From positions 184,946 to 248,945 of the forward strand of contig NZ_JABMLE010000004.1 of the NCBI RefSeq assembly GCF_013205025.1: 64,000 bases of DNA. The letters are read 5' to 3'. The translations under genes and the position numbers were made by a program. How positions within the stretch are numbered: position 1 is the stretch's first letter; every line of letters begins with the position of its first letter. This DNA is from Rathayibacter sp. VKM Ac-2857 (GTDB lineage: Bacteria; Actinomycetota; Actinomycetes; Actinomycetales; Microbacteriaceae). Positions 24,111-32,324 of the stretch are shown here, one piece after another. The notes under the pieces were generated by a model. The model made no database searches. It was not told the origin of the DNA and saw only the letters and a list, made by a program, of their open reading frames with translations.

Positions 24111-24124
24111 CCCCCCCCCCCCCC
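24111..24124. repeat. Homopolymer tract of 14 C
   Basis: An uninterrupted run of 14 cytosines 9 bases after the HIT gene stop. It is intergenic and so outside coding frames; its length may vary between isolates or reflect sequencing uncertainty. Confidence 0.7.
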
Positions 24125-24201
24125 GCCGGTCGAGCAGCCGCAGTGAGCAGCCGCGCAACGGCCGCCCGTCCTGTCGAGCAGCCGCACGGCGCCTGCCTCT
24201 G

Positions 24202-24327
24202 TTGGTCGAGTAGCCCGCAGGGGCGTATCGAGACCCGCCGTCGTCAGCAGGCCGAGTCTGCAGACTCCAGTCCTGGTGCCGGTGGATCTCGATACGCCCG
24301 CTGCGCGGGCTACTCGATCAGCATGGA
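24202..24327. repeat. Composite palindromic repeat (inverted pair)
   Basis: A reverse unit (GGTCGAGTAGCCC...GGGCGTATCGAGACC, 24204-24235) and a forward unit (GGATCTCGATACGCCC...GGGCTACTCGATCAGCA, 24284-24324) flank a spacer containing GAGTCTGCAGAC. Each unit has its own short GC-rich hairpin. The layout matches the copies at 54907-55031 and 55138-55260, and the half copy at the window start. Confidence 0.8.
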
Positions 24328-24430
24328 CCGCCCCTGGCCCGCCTCATGCTGCTCGAGCAGCCTCGCAGCCGCGTCTCGAGACCCGTCCCGCCCGCCTTGT
24401 CCAGCGCCGATGCCGCCCGCCCTCGTCTCG

Positions 24431-24436
24431 TAGACT
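24431..24436 (+). promoter_or_regulatory. Candidate -10 element of pdxST
   Basis: TAGACT, 49 bases before the pdxS start codon, fits the actinobacterial TAnnnT pattern. No matching -35 is visible at 16-18 bases. Confidence 0.35.
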
Positions 24437-24484
24437 GGACGCTGCCGTCGGCGGAAGTCGCCGCACAGAACAGGACTCGCGAAC

Positions 24485-25402
24485 ATGACCGACACCACCC
24501 CCACGTCCTCCTCCGCCTCGGAGCAGTTCGGCTCGAGCCGCGTCAAGCGCGGGCTCGCCGAGATGCTCAAGGGCGGCGTCATCATGGACGTCGTCAACGC
24601 GGAGCAGGCGCGCATCGCCGAGGACGCCGGAGCCGTCGCCGTGATGGCGCTCGAGCGCGTCCCGGCCGACATCCGCTCGCAGGGCGGCGTCGCGCGGATG
24701 AGCGACCCCGACCTCATCGACGGGATCGTCGCCGCCGTCTCCATCCCCGTGATGGCCAAGGCCCGCATCGGCCACTTCGTCGAGGCGCAGATCCTCCAGG
24801 AGCTCGGCGTCGACTACATCGACGAGTCCGAGGTCCTCTCGCCCGCCGACTACGTGAACCACATCGACAAGTGGAAGTTCACCGTCCCCTTCGTCTGCGG
24901 TGCCACCAACCTGGGTGAGGCCCTGCGCCGCATCACCGAGGGCGCCGCGATGATCCGCTCGAAGGGCGAGGCCGGCACCGGCGACGTCTCCGAGGCGACC
25001 AAGCACATCCGCACCATCTCGGCCGAGGTGAACCGCTTGAAGTCGCTGACGAAGGACGAGCTCTACGTCGCCGCGAAGGAGCTGCAGGCGCCCTACGAGC
25101 TGGTCGCCGAGATCGCGCAGACCGGCAAGCTCCCGGTCGTGCTCTTCACCGCCGGCGGTGTCGCGACCCCCGCCGATGCCGCGCTGATGATGCAGCTCGG
25201 CGCCGATGGCGTGTTCGTCGGCTCCGGCGTCTTCAAGTCGGGCGAGCCCGCGAAGCGCGCCGCCGCGATCGTCAAGGCGACGACGTTCTTCGACGACGCG
25301 AAGGTCGTCGCGGAGGCGTCCCGCGGCCTCGGCGAGGCGATGGTCGGCATCAACGTGGCCGACGTGCCCGCGCCGCACCGCCTCTCCGAGCGTGGCTGGT
25401 AG
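24485..25402 (+). CDS. pdxS: Pyridoxal 5'-phosphate synthase lyase subunit PdxS
   Basis: A 305-residue (beta/alpha)8 enzyme that makes PLP from ribose 5-phosphate, glyceraldehyde 3-phosphate and ammonia supplied by Pdx[22 protein letters not shown] is the family signature, [14 protein letters not shown] carries the Schiff-base lysine (~K96 here), and VNRLKSL holds the second catalytic lysine. Length is normal for the family. pdxT overlaps its 3' end by 11 bases. PLP made here would also serve the aminotransferases of the polysaccharide locus, a general rather than specific link. Confidence 0.97.
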   Translation: MTDTTPTSSSASEQFGSSRVKRGLAEMLKGGVIMDVVNAEQARIAEDAGAVAVMALERVPADIRSQGGVARMSDPDLIDGIVAAVSIPVMAKARIGHFVEAQILQELGVDYIDESEVLSPADYVNHIDKWKFTVPFVCGATNLGEALRRITEGAAMIRSKGEAGTGDVSEATKHIRTISAEVNRLKSLTKDELYVAAKELQAPYELVAEIAQTGKLPVVLFTAGGVATPADAALMMQLGADGVFVGSGVFKSGEPAKRAAAIVKATTFFDDAKVVAEASRGLGEAMVGINVADVPAPHRLSERGW

Positions 25403-26054
25403 CGAGAGCGCGCCCGTCGCGGGCGAGGGCGAGACGCGGGAGTCCCTGGAGGGGCTCCGTGTCGGCGTCCTCGCCCTGCAGGGTGACTTCCGCGAGCACG
25501 CGCACGTGCTGCGCGAGCTCGGCGCCGAGGTGGTGCTGGTGCGCCGCGAGTCCGAGCTCGCCTCCGTCGCGGGCCTCGTGATCCCCGGCGGCGAGTCCAC
25601 GGTGATGGACAAGCTCTCCCGGCTGTTCGGCCTCGCCGAGCCGGTGAAGGACGCGATCGCCGCGGGCCTCCCCGTCTACGGCACCTGCGCCGGGCTGATC
25701 ATGCTGGCCGACCGCGTGCTCGACCGCATCGACGGCCAGAGCAGCTTCGGCGGCCTGGACGTGACCGTCCGCCGGAACGCCTTCGGCAACCAGCTCGACT
25801 CCTTCGAGACCGACCTCGACATCGCCGAGATCGGCGACCCGCCGATGCACGCGGTCTTCATCCGCGCGCCGGTCGTCGAGGCGCTGGGGGAGCAGGCCCG
25901 CGCCCTCGCCACCCTGGCCGACGGCCGGGTCGTCGCCGTCGAGCAGGGCTCCCTGCTCGGCACGGCGTTCCACCCGGAGATCACCGGCGACTACCGCTTC
26001 CACGAGCTGTTCCTGCGCAAGGTCGCGGCCACCCGCTTCGGCGCGGCACAGTAG
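25392..26054 (+). CDS. pdxT: Pyridoxal 5'-phosphate synthase glutaminase subunit PdxT
   Basis: A 220-residue class I glutamine amidotransferase-like subunit that passes ammonia to PdxS. The nucleophile is Cys ~99 in YGTCAGLI, and His ~194 and Glu ~196 in FHPEIT complete the triad. [10 protein letters not shown] and IPGGEST are PdxT signatures. The GTG at 25392 overlaps pdxS by 11 bases and gives an N-terminal extension of about 20 residues over the usual family start. No better Shine-Dalgarno-supported start lies downstream. Confidence 0.94.
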   Translation: MAGSESAPVAGEGETRESLEGLRVGVLALQGDFREHAHVLRELGAEVVLVRRESELASVAGLVIPGGESTVMDKLSRLFGLAEPVKDAIAAGLPVYGTCAGLIMLADRVLDRIDGQSSFGGLDVTVRRNAFGNQLDSFETDLDIAEIGDPPMHAVFIRAPVVEALGEQARALATLADGRVVAVEQGSLLGTAFHPEITGDYRFHELFLRKVAATRFGAAQ

Positions 26055-26058
26055 GGGC

Positions 26059-26919
26059 ATGCCCGAACTCCCCGAAGTGCACGCGCTCGCGCGCGACCTG
26101 GACGAGCGCCTCGGCGGCCGCGTGCTCGAGCGCCTGGACGTCTTCGCGATCTCCGCGCTCAAGACCGTCGCGATCCCGCCGTCCTCGCTCGCGGGGGAGA
26201 CGGTGCACGGGGTGAGCCGGCACGGGAAGTTCCTCGACCTCGCGGTCGGCGACGTGCACGTGCTGCTGCATCTGGCTCGCGCGGGCTGGGTGCGCTGGCG
26301 CCCCGAGCGGCCGACGGCCCCGGTGAAGCCGGGTCGCGGCCCGCTCGCCGCGCGCCTGATCCTCGACGACGGCTCGGGCTTCGACATCACCGAGGCCGGC
26401 ACGAAGAAGAGCCTGGCGATCTCGATCGTGAGAGACCCGCGGGACGTGCCGGGCGTCGAGCGGCTCGGGCCGGACCCGCTCGACCCCGAGTTCACCCGCG
26501 AGATCCTCGGCGCGATCCTGGCCACCGCGGGCCGCGCCCAGCTCAAGGGCGTCCTCCGCGACCAGTCCCGGATCGCGGGCATCGGCAACGCCTACTCCGA
26601 CGAGATCCTGCACGTCGCGAAGATGTCGCCGTTCAAGCCGGCCTCGCTCACGCCCGACGAGCTCGACCGCCTGTACTCCGCGCTGCGCTACACCCTCGAG
26701 GAGGCGCTCGGCCGGGCCGAGGGCCTGCACGCCGCGGACCTCAAGCGCGAGAAGAAGCTCGGGATGCGCGTCCACGGCCGCACCGGCGAGGCCTGCCCGG
26801 TCTGCGGCGACACGATCCGCCAGGTGATCTACTCCGACTCGACGCTGCAGTACTGCCCCACCTGCCAGACCGGCGGCAAGCCGCTGGCCGACCGCGTCCT
26901 CTCCCGCCTGCTGAAGTAG
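26059..26919 (+). CDS. Fpg/Nei-family DNA glycosylase/AP lyase
   Basis: A 286-residue base-excision repair enzyme. The mature N-terminus PELPEV provides the catalytic proline and glutamate, the RHGKF lysine (~57) is the conserved strand lysine, and a C4 zinc finger is formed by CPVC (~246) and CPTC (~266) with the catalytic arginine loop before TGGKPLADR. The segment where classical MutM has HLGMTG reads LLHLARAGW, so this is a divergent member rather than the housekeeping MutM; lesion preference is unknown. It starts 5 bases after pdxT and is probably cotranscribed. Confidence 0.9.
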   Translation: MPELPEVHALARDLDERLGGRVLERLDVFAISALKTVAIPPSSLAGETVHGVSRHGKFLDLAVGDVHVLLHLARAGWVRWRPERPTAPVKPGRGPLAARLILDDGSGFDITEAGTKKSLAISIVRDPRDVPGVERLGPDPLDPEFTREILGAILATAGRAQLKGVLRDQSRIAGIGNAYSDEILHVAKMSPFKPASLTPDELDRLYSALRYTLEEALGRAEGLHAADLKREKKLGMRVHGRTGEACPVCGDTIRQVIYSDSTLQYCPTCQTGGKPLADRVLSRLLK

Positions 26920-26924
26920 CGTCG

Positions 26925-27506
26925 TCAGTTCGGCACCGTCGCCGTCGCGGTCGTCGCTCCGAACTGCTGGAAGGCGCCGGGGTCGGGCCCGAGGTAGACG
27001 GGACCGCGGGTCACGGTGGCCGTGACCGTGAACCTGCCTTTCGGCTCCGCACTGAACTCGGACGTGTAGGTCTGATTGAAGGAGACCGAGACGCTCCGGC
27101 TGCCGACCGTGTAGGTCCGGTTCACGCGGTAGGGACCGACGGGGACGACCAGGCGGGCGGCCCGGGGGCCGATCGCGGTGAGCCCGCTGTCCCAACTCGA
27201 GACGTCCTGGTCGGTCACGATGTCCACCCACGTCTCCTCCTCCAGCTGGATGCTCGACCCGGGTGCTCCGATCATGTTGATGTAGGCGGTGACGCCGAAG
27301 GTGCCGACGATGTACGACGTGACCTTCACCCCGACGAAGGTGGAGGTGATCACCGGCGCGGGTGACGCCGAGGCCCCGGGCGCGGCGACCGCGGCGGCGA
27401 CCACCGGGGTCGTCCAGGCGGCCGCGACAGCGGTCCGCCGCGCGACTCCCGCCGGCTCGGACGGACGGAGATCGCCGGCGTGCGGGTGTCTCTGATCAGC
27501 TGTCAT
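26925..27506 (-). CDS. Secreted protein of unknown function, twin-arginine-like leader
   Basis: A 193-residue predicted exported protein. ARRTAVAAAWTTPVVAAAV followed by an AxA site (GASASP) near residue 48 is a leader with a twin arginine, widespread in Actinobacteria in the form RRT..AW..PV. The mature part (~145 residues) is Ser/Thr/Val-rich and looks beta-strand-rich. I recognise no enzymatic motif. The ATG at 27506 is supported by GAGGAC about 8 bases upstream. It is paralogous to the broken gene at 27712-28313: the C-termini share VTRGP.Y.GPDP. It converges with the DNA glycosylase gene, with 5 bases between stops. Confidence 0.75.
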   Translation of the reverse strand: MTADQRHPHAGDLRPSEPAGVARRTAVAAAWTTPVVAAAVAAPGASASPAPVITSTFVGVKVTSYIVGTFGVTAYINMIGAPGSSIQLEEETWVDIVTDQDVSSWDSGLTAIGPRAARLVVPVGPYRVNRTYTVGSRSVSVSFNQTYTSEFSAEPKGRFTVTATVTRGPVYLGPDPGAFQQFGATTATATVPN

Positions 27507-27711
27507 CGGTGTCCTCGTTCTCGTTCGCGTCGATCGGACGGCGGATGCCACCCGGCTCGTCGGCCACCCTCTCGACCAGGCGTGGTGAGTGCGGAATCCC
27601 TGGCGGGGAACGGTCCGAGATGGCTCGATCCGGCGCAGACCGCCGCCGCCCATCGAGCAGACCGCCCCCGCCCATCGAGTCGGAGGCCGTCGTCTGCGGC
27701 GCGGGCACCCC

Positions 27712-28313
27712 TCAGAACTCGAGGACGGTCACCGCGGACGGGCGGCCGAAGATGCCGACCGCGTACGGGTCGGGACCTCGGTAGGTGGGCCCGCGTGTCA
27801 CGTTCGCCTCCACCGCGTATCGTCCCCGTGGCTCGGCGGCGAGCTCGCACACCGTGTCCGGCCCCGGGTAGGGGGCGCTGACCACCATGCTCCTGTCGCG
27901 GATCGTGTACCCCGTCACGGTCCCGTAGACACCAGCGGGGATGGTGATCGAGCCGGCCCGCGGACCCTCGGGAACGATCCCGTCCGCCCAGACGGCGACG
28001 TCCTGGCCCGTGGACCTGACGCGCACCACCGCGTCCTGCGGGAGGACGACGGGCCCCCCGGGCTCCCGGTGCCGTTGAGGTACACCTCGATGCGGAAGGC
28101 ACGTGGGGACTCCAAGCCGTCTGCGACGAGCCAGACGCCGAGGAACGTGCCGTCCTCCTTCGGCGGCGTCGAGGCGGAGGCGGCCGGAGCAGCCGCCGCG
28201 CCCGCGATCACCGGGACCGTCCAGGCGACCGCGAGCGCCGATCGGCGCCCGATCTCCGGCGGACGAGCCCCGCCCTGTCCGGTCGTGTCGTCCTTCTGCG
28301 CGTCGTTGGTCAT
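27712..28313 (-). pseudogene. Frameshifted paralogue of the secreted protein
   Basis: Reading from the ATG at 28313, with the same GAGGAC ribosome site as its paralogue, gives a twin-arginine leader (GRRSALAVAWTVPVIAG) and ~80 further residues. At a run of six C (28054-28059; G on the coding strand) the frame is lost. One extra G would restore reading into PVVLPQDAVVRV and the rest of a protein ending at 27712, with VTRGPTYRGPDP matching the paralogue. As it stands the frame runs on to a stop at 27915. It is either a true frameshift, a slipped homopolymer with phase-variation potential, or a sequencing error. Confidence 0.75.
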
Positions 28314-28597
28314 CGCGGTCCTCGTTCTCGTCTCGGCTGCGCGGCAGCCTGGTCCGCCCCGCGGCAACCCTTCCGCAGACCCATCTGCAGATGGTCATTC
28401 CTGGCGGCGGACGCCCGTATGGCTGAATCCGTGCAGTCCGTCCGCTCTCCCGGCGGACGGCGCCCACGACGAGGAGCACCGCGCCACCCCGCCCACGGGC
28501 GCGGCTCGGGCCGCCCCGTCCGGCGCTCGATTACACTGGACCAGCCATCAGCGGCGCCCGCGGGAGTCGCACGAATCGAGATTTCCGAGGGAGCACC
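28314..28597. other. Intergenic region upstream of yebC with palindromes
   Basis: No gene is supported. It contains a 12-base perfect palindrome CATCTGCAGATG (28382-28393), about 70 bases upstream of the broken secreted-protein gene. It also contains a hairpin CCGTCCGC/GCGGACGG with a 7-base loop (28438-28460). Confidence 0.5.
28532..28537 (+). promoter_or_regulatory. Candidate -10 element of yebC-ruvCAB
   Basis: TACACT, preceded by GAT, 60 bases upstream of the yebC start. No -35 match is seen at 16-18 bases. Confidence 0.35.
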
Positions 28598-29362
28598 GTG
28601 TCCGGGCATTCCAAGTGGGCCACGACCAAGCACCAGAAGGCGATCAAGGACTCGCGTCGCGCGAAGTCCTTCGCCAAGCTGATCAAGAACATCGAGGTGG
28701 CCGCCAAGATCGGCGGCGCCGACATGTCCGGCAACCCGACGCTCGTCGACGCCGTGCAGAAGGCGAAGAAGACCTCGGTCCCGAACGACAACATCGACCG
28801 CGCGATCAAGCGCGGCGCGGGCCTCACCGGCGAGGTCATCGACTACACGACGATCATGTACGAGGCCTACGGCCCGAACGGCATCGCGCTGCTCGTCGAG
28901 TGCCTCACCGACAACAAGAACCGCGCCGCCGCGGACGTCCGCACCGCGATGACCCGCAACGGCGGCACCATGGCCGACCCGGGCAGCGTCGCCTACAACT
29001 TCGCGCGCAAGGGCGTCATCACCGTCCCGCACGGCGACGGCGTCACCGAGGACGACGTGCTCGGCGCGGTCCTCGACTTCGGCGTCGACGACGTCATCGA
29101 CCACGGCGAGTCCTTCGAGGTCCGCACCGAGGCCGCCGAGCTGGTCCCGGCGCGCACGGCGCTCCAGGAGGCCGGCATCGACTACGACGCCGCCGACGTC
29201 GAGTTCGTCGCCTCGCTCCAGGTCGAGGCCGACGCTGAGACGGCGCGCAAGGTCTTCCGCCTCATCGACGCGCTCGAGGACTCGGACGACGTGCAGAACG
29301 TCTACACCAACCTCGACATCACGCCCGAGGTCCGGGCCGAGCTCGAGAACGACGAGGAGTGA
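28598..29362 (+). CDS. YebC/PmpR-family translation/transcription factor
   Basis: A 254-residue protein of the YebC/PmpR (TACO1) family, starting [22 protein letters not shown], the family signature, followed by ETAENLD-like [12 protein letters not shown]. Members have been described as DNA-binding regulators and, more recently, as ribosome-associated factors helping translation of difficult motifs; this sequence does not decide between them. The GTG at 28598 fits the conserved N-terminus. It precedes ruvCAB by 36 bases, the widespread arrangement. Confidence 0.93.
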   Translation: MSGHSKWATTKHQKAIKDSRRAKSFAKLIKNIEVAAKIGGADMSGNPTLVDAVQKAKKTSVPNDNIDRAIKRGAGLTGEVIDYTTIMYEAYGPNGIALLVECLTDNKNRAAADVRTAMTRNGGTMADPGSVAYNFARKGVITVPHGDGVTEDDVLGAVLDFGVDDVIDHGESFEVRTEAAELVPARTALQEAGIDYDAADVEFVASLQVEADAETARKVFRLIDALEDSDDVQNVYTNLDITPEVRAELENDEE

Positions 29363-29398
29363 CCCGGTGACCCCGGCTCGTCCCCGGCGGGCGCGCTG

Positions 29399-29980
29399 AT
29401 GCGCGTCCTCGGGATCGACCCGGGGCTCACCCGGTGCGGCGTCGGCATCGTCGATGTCGGGCGCGACCGCCGCGCGACGCTCGTGCACGTCAGCGTGCTG
29501 CGCACCCCGCCGGAGTCACCGCTCGAGAGCCGTCTCCTCGCGCTCGCCGACGGCATCGAGGCCCTGCTCGACGAGCACCGGCCCGACGCCGTCGCGATCG
29601 AGCGCGTCTTCGCGCAGAACAACGTGCGCACCGTGATGGGCATCGCCCAGATCAGCGGGGTCGCCCTCGTCTCGGCCGCCCGGCGCGGCCTTCCGGTCGG
29701 CATGCACACGCCCAGCGAGGTGAAGGCCGCGGTCACCGGCTACGGAGCGGCGGACAAGCGCCAGGTCACCACGATGATCCAGCGCATCCTCCGGCTCGAC
29801 GCCCCGCCGAAGCCGGCCGACGCGGCCGATGCTCTGGCCCTCGCCGTCTGCCACGCCTGGCGCGGACCGATCGCCGCGGGCCCCGCCGCAGCCGAGGGGG
29901 AGACGGCGGCCCAGCGCGCCTGGCGCGCCGCGGAGGCCTCCACTCGAACGCCTGTTCGAGCCTCTAGACTGACGCGGTGA
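29399..29980 (+). CDS. ruvC: Crossover junction endodeoxyribonuclease RuvC
   Basis: A 193-residue Holliday junction resolvase. The acidic residues are visible in [10 protein letters not shown] (Asp ~7), [10 protein letters not shown] (Glu ~68) and [16 protein letters not shown] (two Asp), the RNase H-like catalytic set. [14 protein letters not shown] is the conserved junction-contact segment. The last ~30 residues are a basic/Ala-rich tail beyond the core. The stop overlaps the GTG of ruvA (GTGA). Confidence 0.96.
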   Translation: MRVLGIDPGLTRCGVGIVDVGRDRRATLVHVSVLRTPPESPLESRLLALADGIEALLDEHRPDAVAIERVFAQNNVRTVMGIAQISGVALVSAARRGLPVGMHTPSEVKAAVTGYGAADKRQVTTMIQRILRLDAPPKPADAADALALAVCHAWRGPIAAGPAAAEGETAAQRAWRAAEASTRTPVRASRLTR

Positions 29981-30582
29981 TCTCCTCCCTCCGCGGCACC
30001 GTCCTCTCCGCCCGCGGGAGCCTCGCTGTCGTCGACGTCCACGGCGTCGGCTACGCGGTCAACGTCACGCCGCAGCACGCCCTCGAGCTGCGGGTCGGCG
30101 ACGAGACCGTGCTCACCACGACGCTGATCGTGCGCGAGGACTCGCTGACCCTCTACGGCTTCCCGGACGAGGAGCAGCTCGAGATCTTCGAGCTGCTGAT
30201 CGGCGTCACCGGCGTCGGCCCCAAGTCCGCGCTTGGCGTCCTCGGCGCGGTCGAGCCCGAGCGCATCGCCCAGGCGGTCGCCGACGAGGACGACGCCGTG
30301 TTCCGCAAGGTCTCCGGCATCGGTCCCAAGACCGCGAAGCTCATCATCCTGTCGCTCGCGGGCAAGCTCGCCGTCCGCCCGCGCGCCGCCCGCGGCTCCG
30401 GTCCGGGTGCGACCGCCGCGCAGAGCGTGCTCTCGGCGCTCGTCGGCCTCGGCTGGCCCGAGCGCGTCGCCGCCGAGGTCGTCGACGAGATCCTGCTCGA
30501 CGCCCAGGCGTCCGACGCCGCGAGCGTGCAGTCGCTGCTCCGCCTCGCCCTGGCGCGGCTCGGTCCGGCGGCCCGCTCGTGA
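29977..30582 (+). CDS. ruvA: Holliday junction DNA helicase subunit RuvA
   Basis: A 201-residue protein with an OB-fold N-terminal domain ([25 protein letters not shown]), two helix-hairpin-helix motifs ([18 protein letters not shown] and [17 protein letters not shown]) and the C-terminal RuvB-binding domain (~150-200). It binds four-way junctions and loads RuvB rings. The GTG start is inside the ruvC stop. The next gene starts in its own stop codon. Confidence 0.96.
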   Translation: MISSLRGTVLSARGSLAVVDVHGVGYAVNVTPQHALELRVGDETVLTTTLIVREDSLTLYGFPDEEQLEIFELLIGVTGVGPKSALGVLGAVEPERIAQAVADEDDAVFRKVSGIGPKTAKLIILSLAGKLAVRPRAARGSGPGATAAQSVLSALVGLGWPERVAAEVVDEILLDAQASDAASVQSLLRLALARLGPAARS

Positions 30583-31625
30583 GCGGCGACGACGTGATGG
30601 GCCCGGAGGTCGCCTCCGAGGCCGAGATCGCCTTCGAGGGAGCCCTGCGCCCGAAGAACCTCGGCGAGTTCGTCGGCCAGCGCAAGGTCCGCGGCCAGCT
30701 CGAGCTGCTGCTCAAGGCGGCGGCGATGCAGGGCCGCACGCCCGACCACATCCTGCTGGCCGGCCCGCCCGGCCTCGGCAAGACCACCCTGGCGATGATC
30801 GTGGCGGAGGAGAGCTCCTCGCCGCTGCGGATGTCCAGCGGTCCCGCGATCCAGCACGCCGGGGATCTCGCTGCCGTGCTCTCCTCGCTGCTGCCCGGCG
30901 AGATCCTCTTCATCGACGAGATCCACCGCATGGCGCGCTCGGCGGAGGAGATGCTCTACCTCGCGATGGAGGACTTCCGGATCGACATCATGGTCGGCAA
31001 GGGCGCCGGCGCGACCTCCGTCCCCCTGGATCTCGCGCCGTTCACCCTCGTCGGCGCGACGACCCGCTCGGGTCTCCTGCCGAATCCGCTGCGCGACCGG
31101 TTCGGCTTCACCGCCCACCTCGAGTTCTACGCCGAGGACGAGCTGCGCCAGGTGCTCACCCGCGCCGCGCGCCTGCTCGACCTCGACATCGACGGCGAGG
31201 CGGTCGCCGAGATCGCCGGCCGCTGCCGGGGCACTCCGCGCATCGCGAACCGCCTGCTGCGCCGGGTCCGCGACTTCGCGCTCGTGCACGGCGGCCGCGC
31301 CGACGTCACCGCCGTGCGCGCGGCGCTCGACCTCTACGACGTGGATGAGCTCGGCCTCGACCGCCTCGACCGCGCCGTGATGGACATCGTGCTCACCCGC
31401 TTCGACGGCGGGCCGGTCGGCCTCAACACGCTCGCGGTCTCGGTCGGCGAGGAGGCGGAGACGGTCGAGGCGGTCGTCGAGCCGTTCCTCGTCCGGATCG
31501 GGCTGCTCACCCGCACGCCCCGAGGGCGCGTCGCGACGCCGGCCGCCTACCGCCACTTCGGCGTGGATCCGCGCGGGGGAGCCGCCTCGGCCTCCCAGCG
31601 GCCCCTGTTCGGAGATGACCTATAA
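30579..31625 (+). CDS. ruvB: Holliday junction branch migration ATPase RuvB
   Basis: A 348-residue AAA+ motor. Walker A is [11 protein letters not shown] (~65-75), Walker B is LFIDEIHR (~108-115), sensor 1 is LVGATTRSG, and the arginine region is [19 protein letters not shown]-terminal winged helix ([16 protein letters not shown]) ends the protein. The GTG at 30579 overlaps ruvA (GTGA); an ATG at 30597 would shorten it by six residues. The stop codon TAA lies inside a TATAAT sequence that may be the promoter of yajC-secDF. Confidence 0.97.
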   Translation: MSGDDVMGPEVASEAEIAFEGALRPKNLGEFVGQRKVRGQLELLLKAAAMQGRTPDHILLAGPPGLGKTTLAMIVAEESSSPLRMSSGPAIQHAGDLAAVLSSLLPGEILFIDEIHRMARSAEEMLYLAMEDFRIDIMVGKGAGATSVPLDLAPFTLVGATTRSGLLPNPLRDRFGFTAHLEFYAEDELRQVLTRAARLLDLDIDGEAVAEIAGRCRGTPRIANRLLRRVRDFALVHGGRADVTAVRAALDLYDVDELGLDRLDRAVMDIVLTRFDGGPVGLNTLAVSVGEEAETVEAVVEPFLVRIGLLTRTPRGRVATPAAYRHFGVDPRGGAASASQRPLFGDDL

Positions 31626-31626
31626 T
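31621..31626 (+). promoter_or_regulatory. Perfect TATAAT -10 candidate for yajC-secDF
   Basis: TATAAT covers the last codons of ruvB, including its TAA stop. A perfect hexamer is rare in such GC-rich DNA, and it stands 102 bases upstream of yajC. No -35 consensus is visible 16-18 bases upstream. Confidence 0.4.
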
Positions 31627-31727
31627 CTTCAAGGCCCGACGGGCCGCTCGATCCGCCAGCGCCAGCCACTCTGCTCACGAGAGCATGGGCTGACGGCGGA
31701 TCACCCTCAACTCCGGAAGGCTCACCC

Positions 31728-32132
31728 ATGGATCCGACGATCATCCTGCTCGTCCTGCTTCTCGCCGTGATGATCATCTTCATGTTCCGCAACAACAAGA
31801 AGCGGCAGCGCGAGGCGGAGAAGATGAAGACCGGGCTGGTCCCCGGTGTCGAGCTGATGACCGGCTCCGGCCTGTTCGGCACCGTCGTCTCGATCGACGA
31901 CGACGAGAACAAGATCATCATCGAGTCGACGCCCGGCACGCTCCTGACGATCCACCGCCAGGCGATCGCCCGCCTCATCGACCCGGCCGAGAACGCGGTC
32001 GTCGCCGACGAGGACGAGACCGAGACCGTGGCGGCCGTCGAGTCGCCCGCGTTCGGCGAGCGCGACGCCGCGCACACGTCCGACCCGCTGGTCGACCCGG
32101 TCGAGCGCGACCGCAGGCCCGACGCGCAGTAG
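31728..32132 (+). CDS. yajC: Preprotein translocase subunit YajC
   Basis: A 134-residue protein with a single N-terminal membrane helix (~4-20, IILLVLLLAVMIIFMF) followed by the basic RNNKKRQREAEKMK and the YajC core GVELMTGSGLFGTVVSIDDDENKIIIES. It accompanies SecDF at the SecYEG channel. The C-terminal ~40 residues are acidic and probably flexible. The ATG has GGAAGG about 8 bases upstream. secD follows after 192 bases. Confidence 0.93.
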   Translation: MDPTIILLVLLLAVMIIFMFRNNKKRQREAEKMKTGLVPGVELMTGSGLFGTVVSIDDDENKIIIESTPGTLLTIHRQAIARLIDPAENAVVADEDETETVAAVESPAFGERDAAHTSDPLVDPVERDRRPDAQ

Positions 32133-32324
32133 TCTCCAGGGCGGGCAGGGTGCATCGGCATCCCGCCCGCCCTTCCACGTCCGGGGTGCGCCCCGGATCG
32201 AAGACCGTCGATCGGACGACCGGCGCCACCCTCGGGATCGGCGCCTGCGCGAGGATCGACGTCGACCGCAGAGCCAGCGTCGGCCGGAGAGCCGGCGCCG
32301 ACCGAAGAAGAAGGTGAGCCCTGG
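32133..32324 (+). other. yajC-secD intergenic region with hairpin
   Basis: The spacer begins with an inverted repeat GGCGGGC/GCCCGCC (about 32140-32173) without a U-tract. It continues with short imperfect repeats around GTCGACCGCAGAGCC. It could be a processing or attenuation site; no gene or clear promoter is seen. Confidence 0.4.

Noticed and set aside
32138-32180. Rho-independent terminator after yajC
   Set aside because: A GC-rich inverted repeat is present but has a long loop and no T-tract, and secD follows in the same direction.
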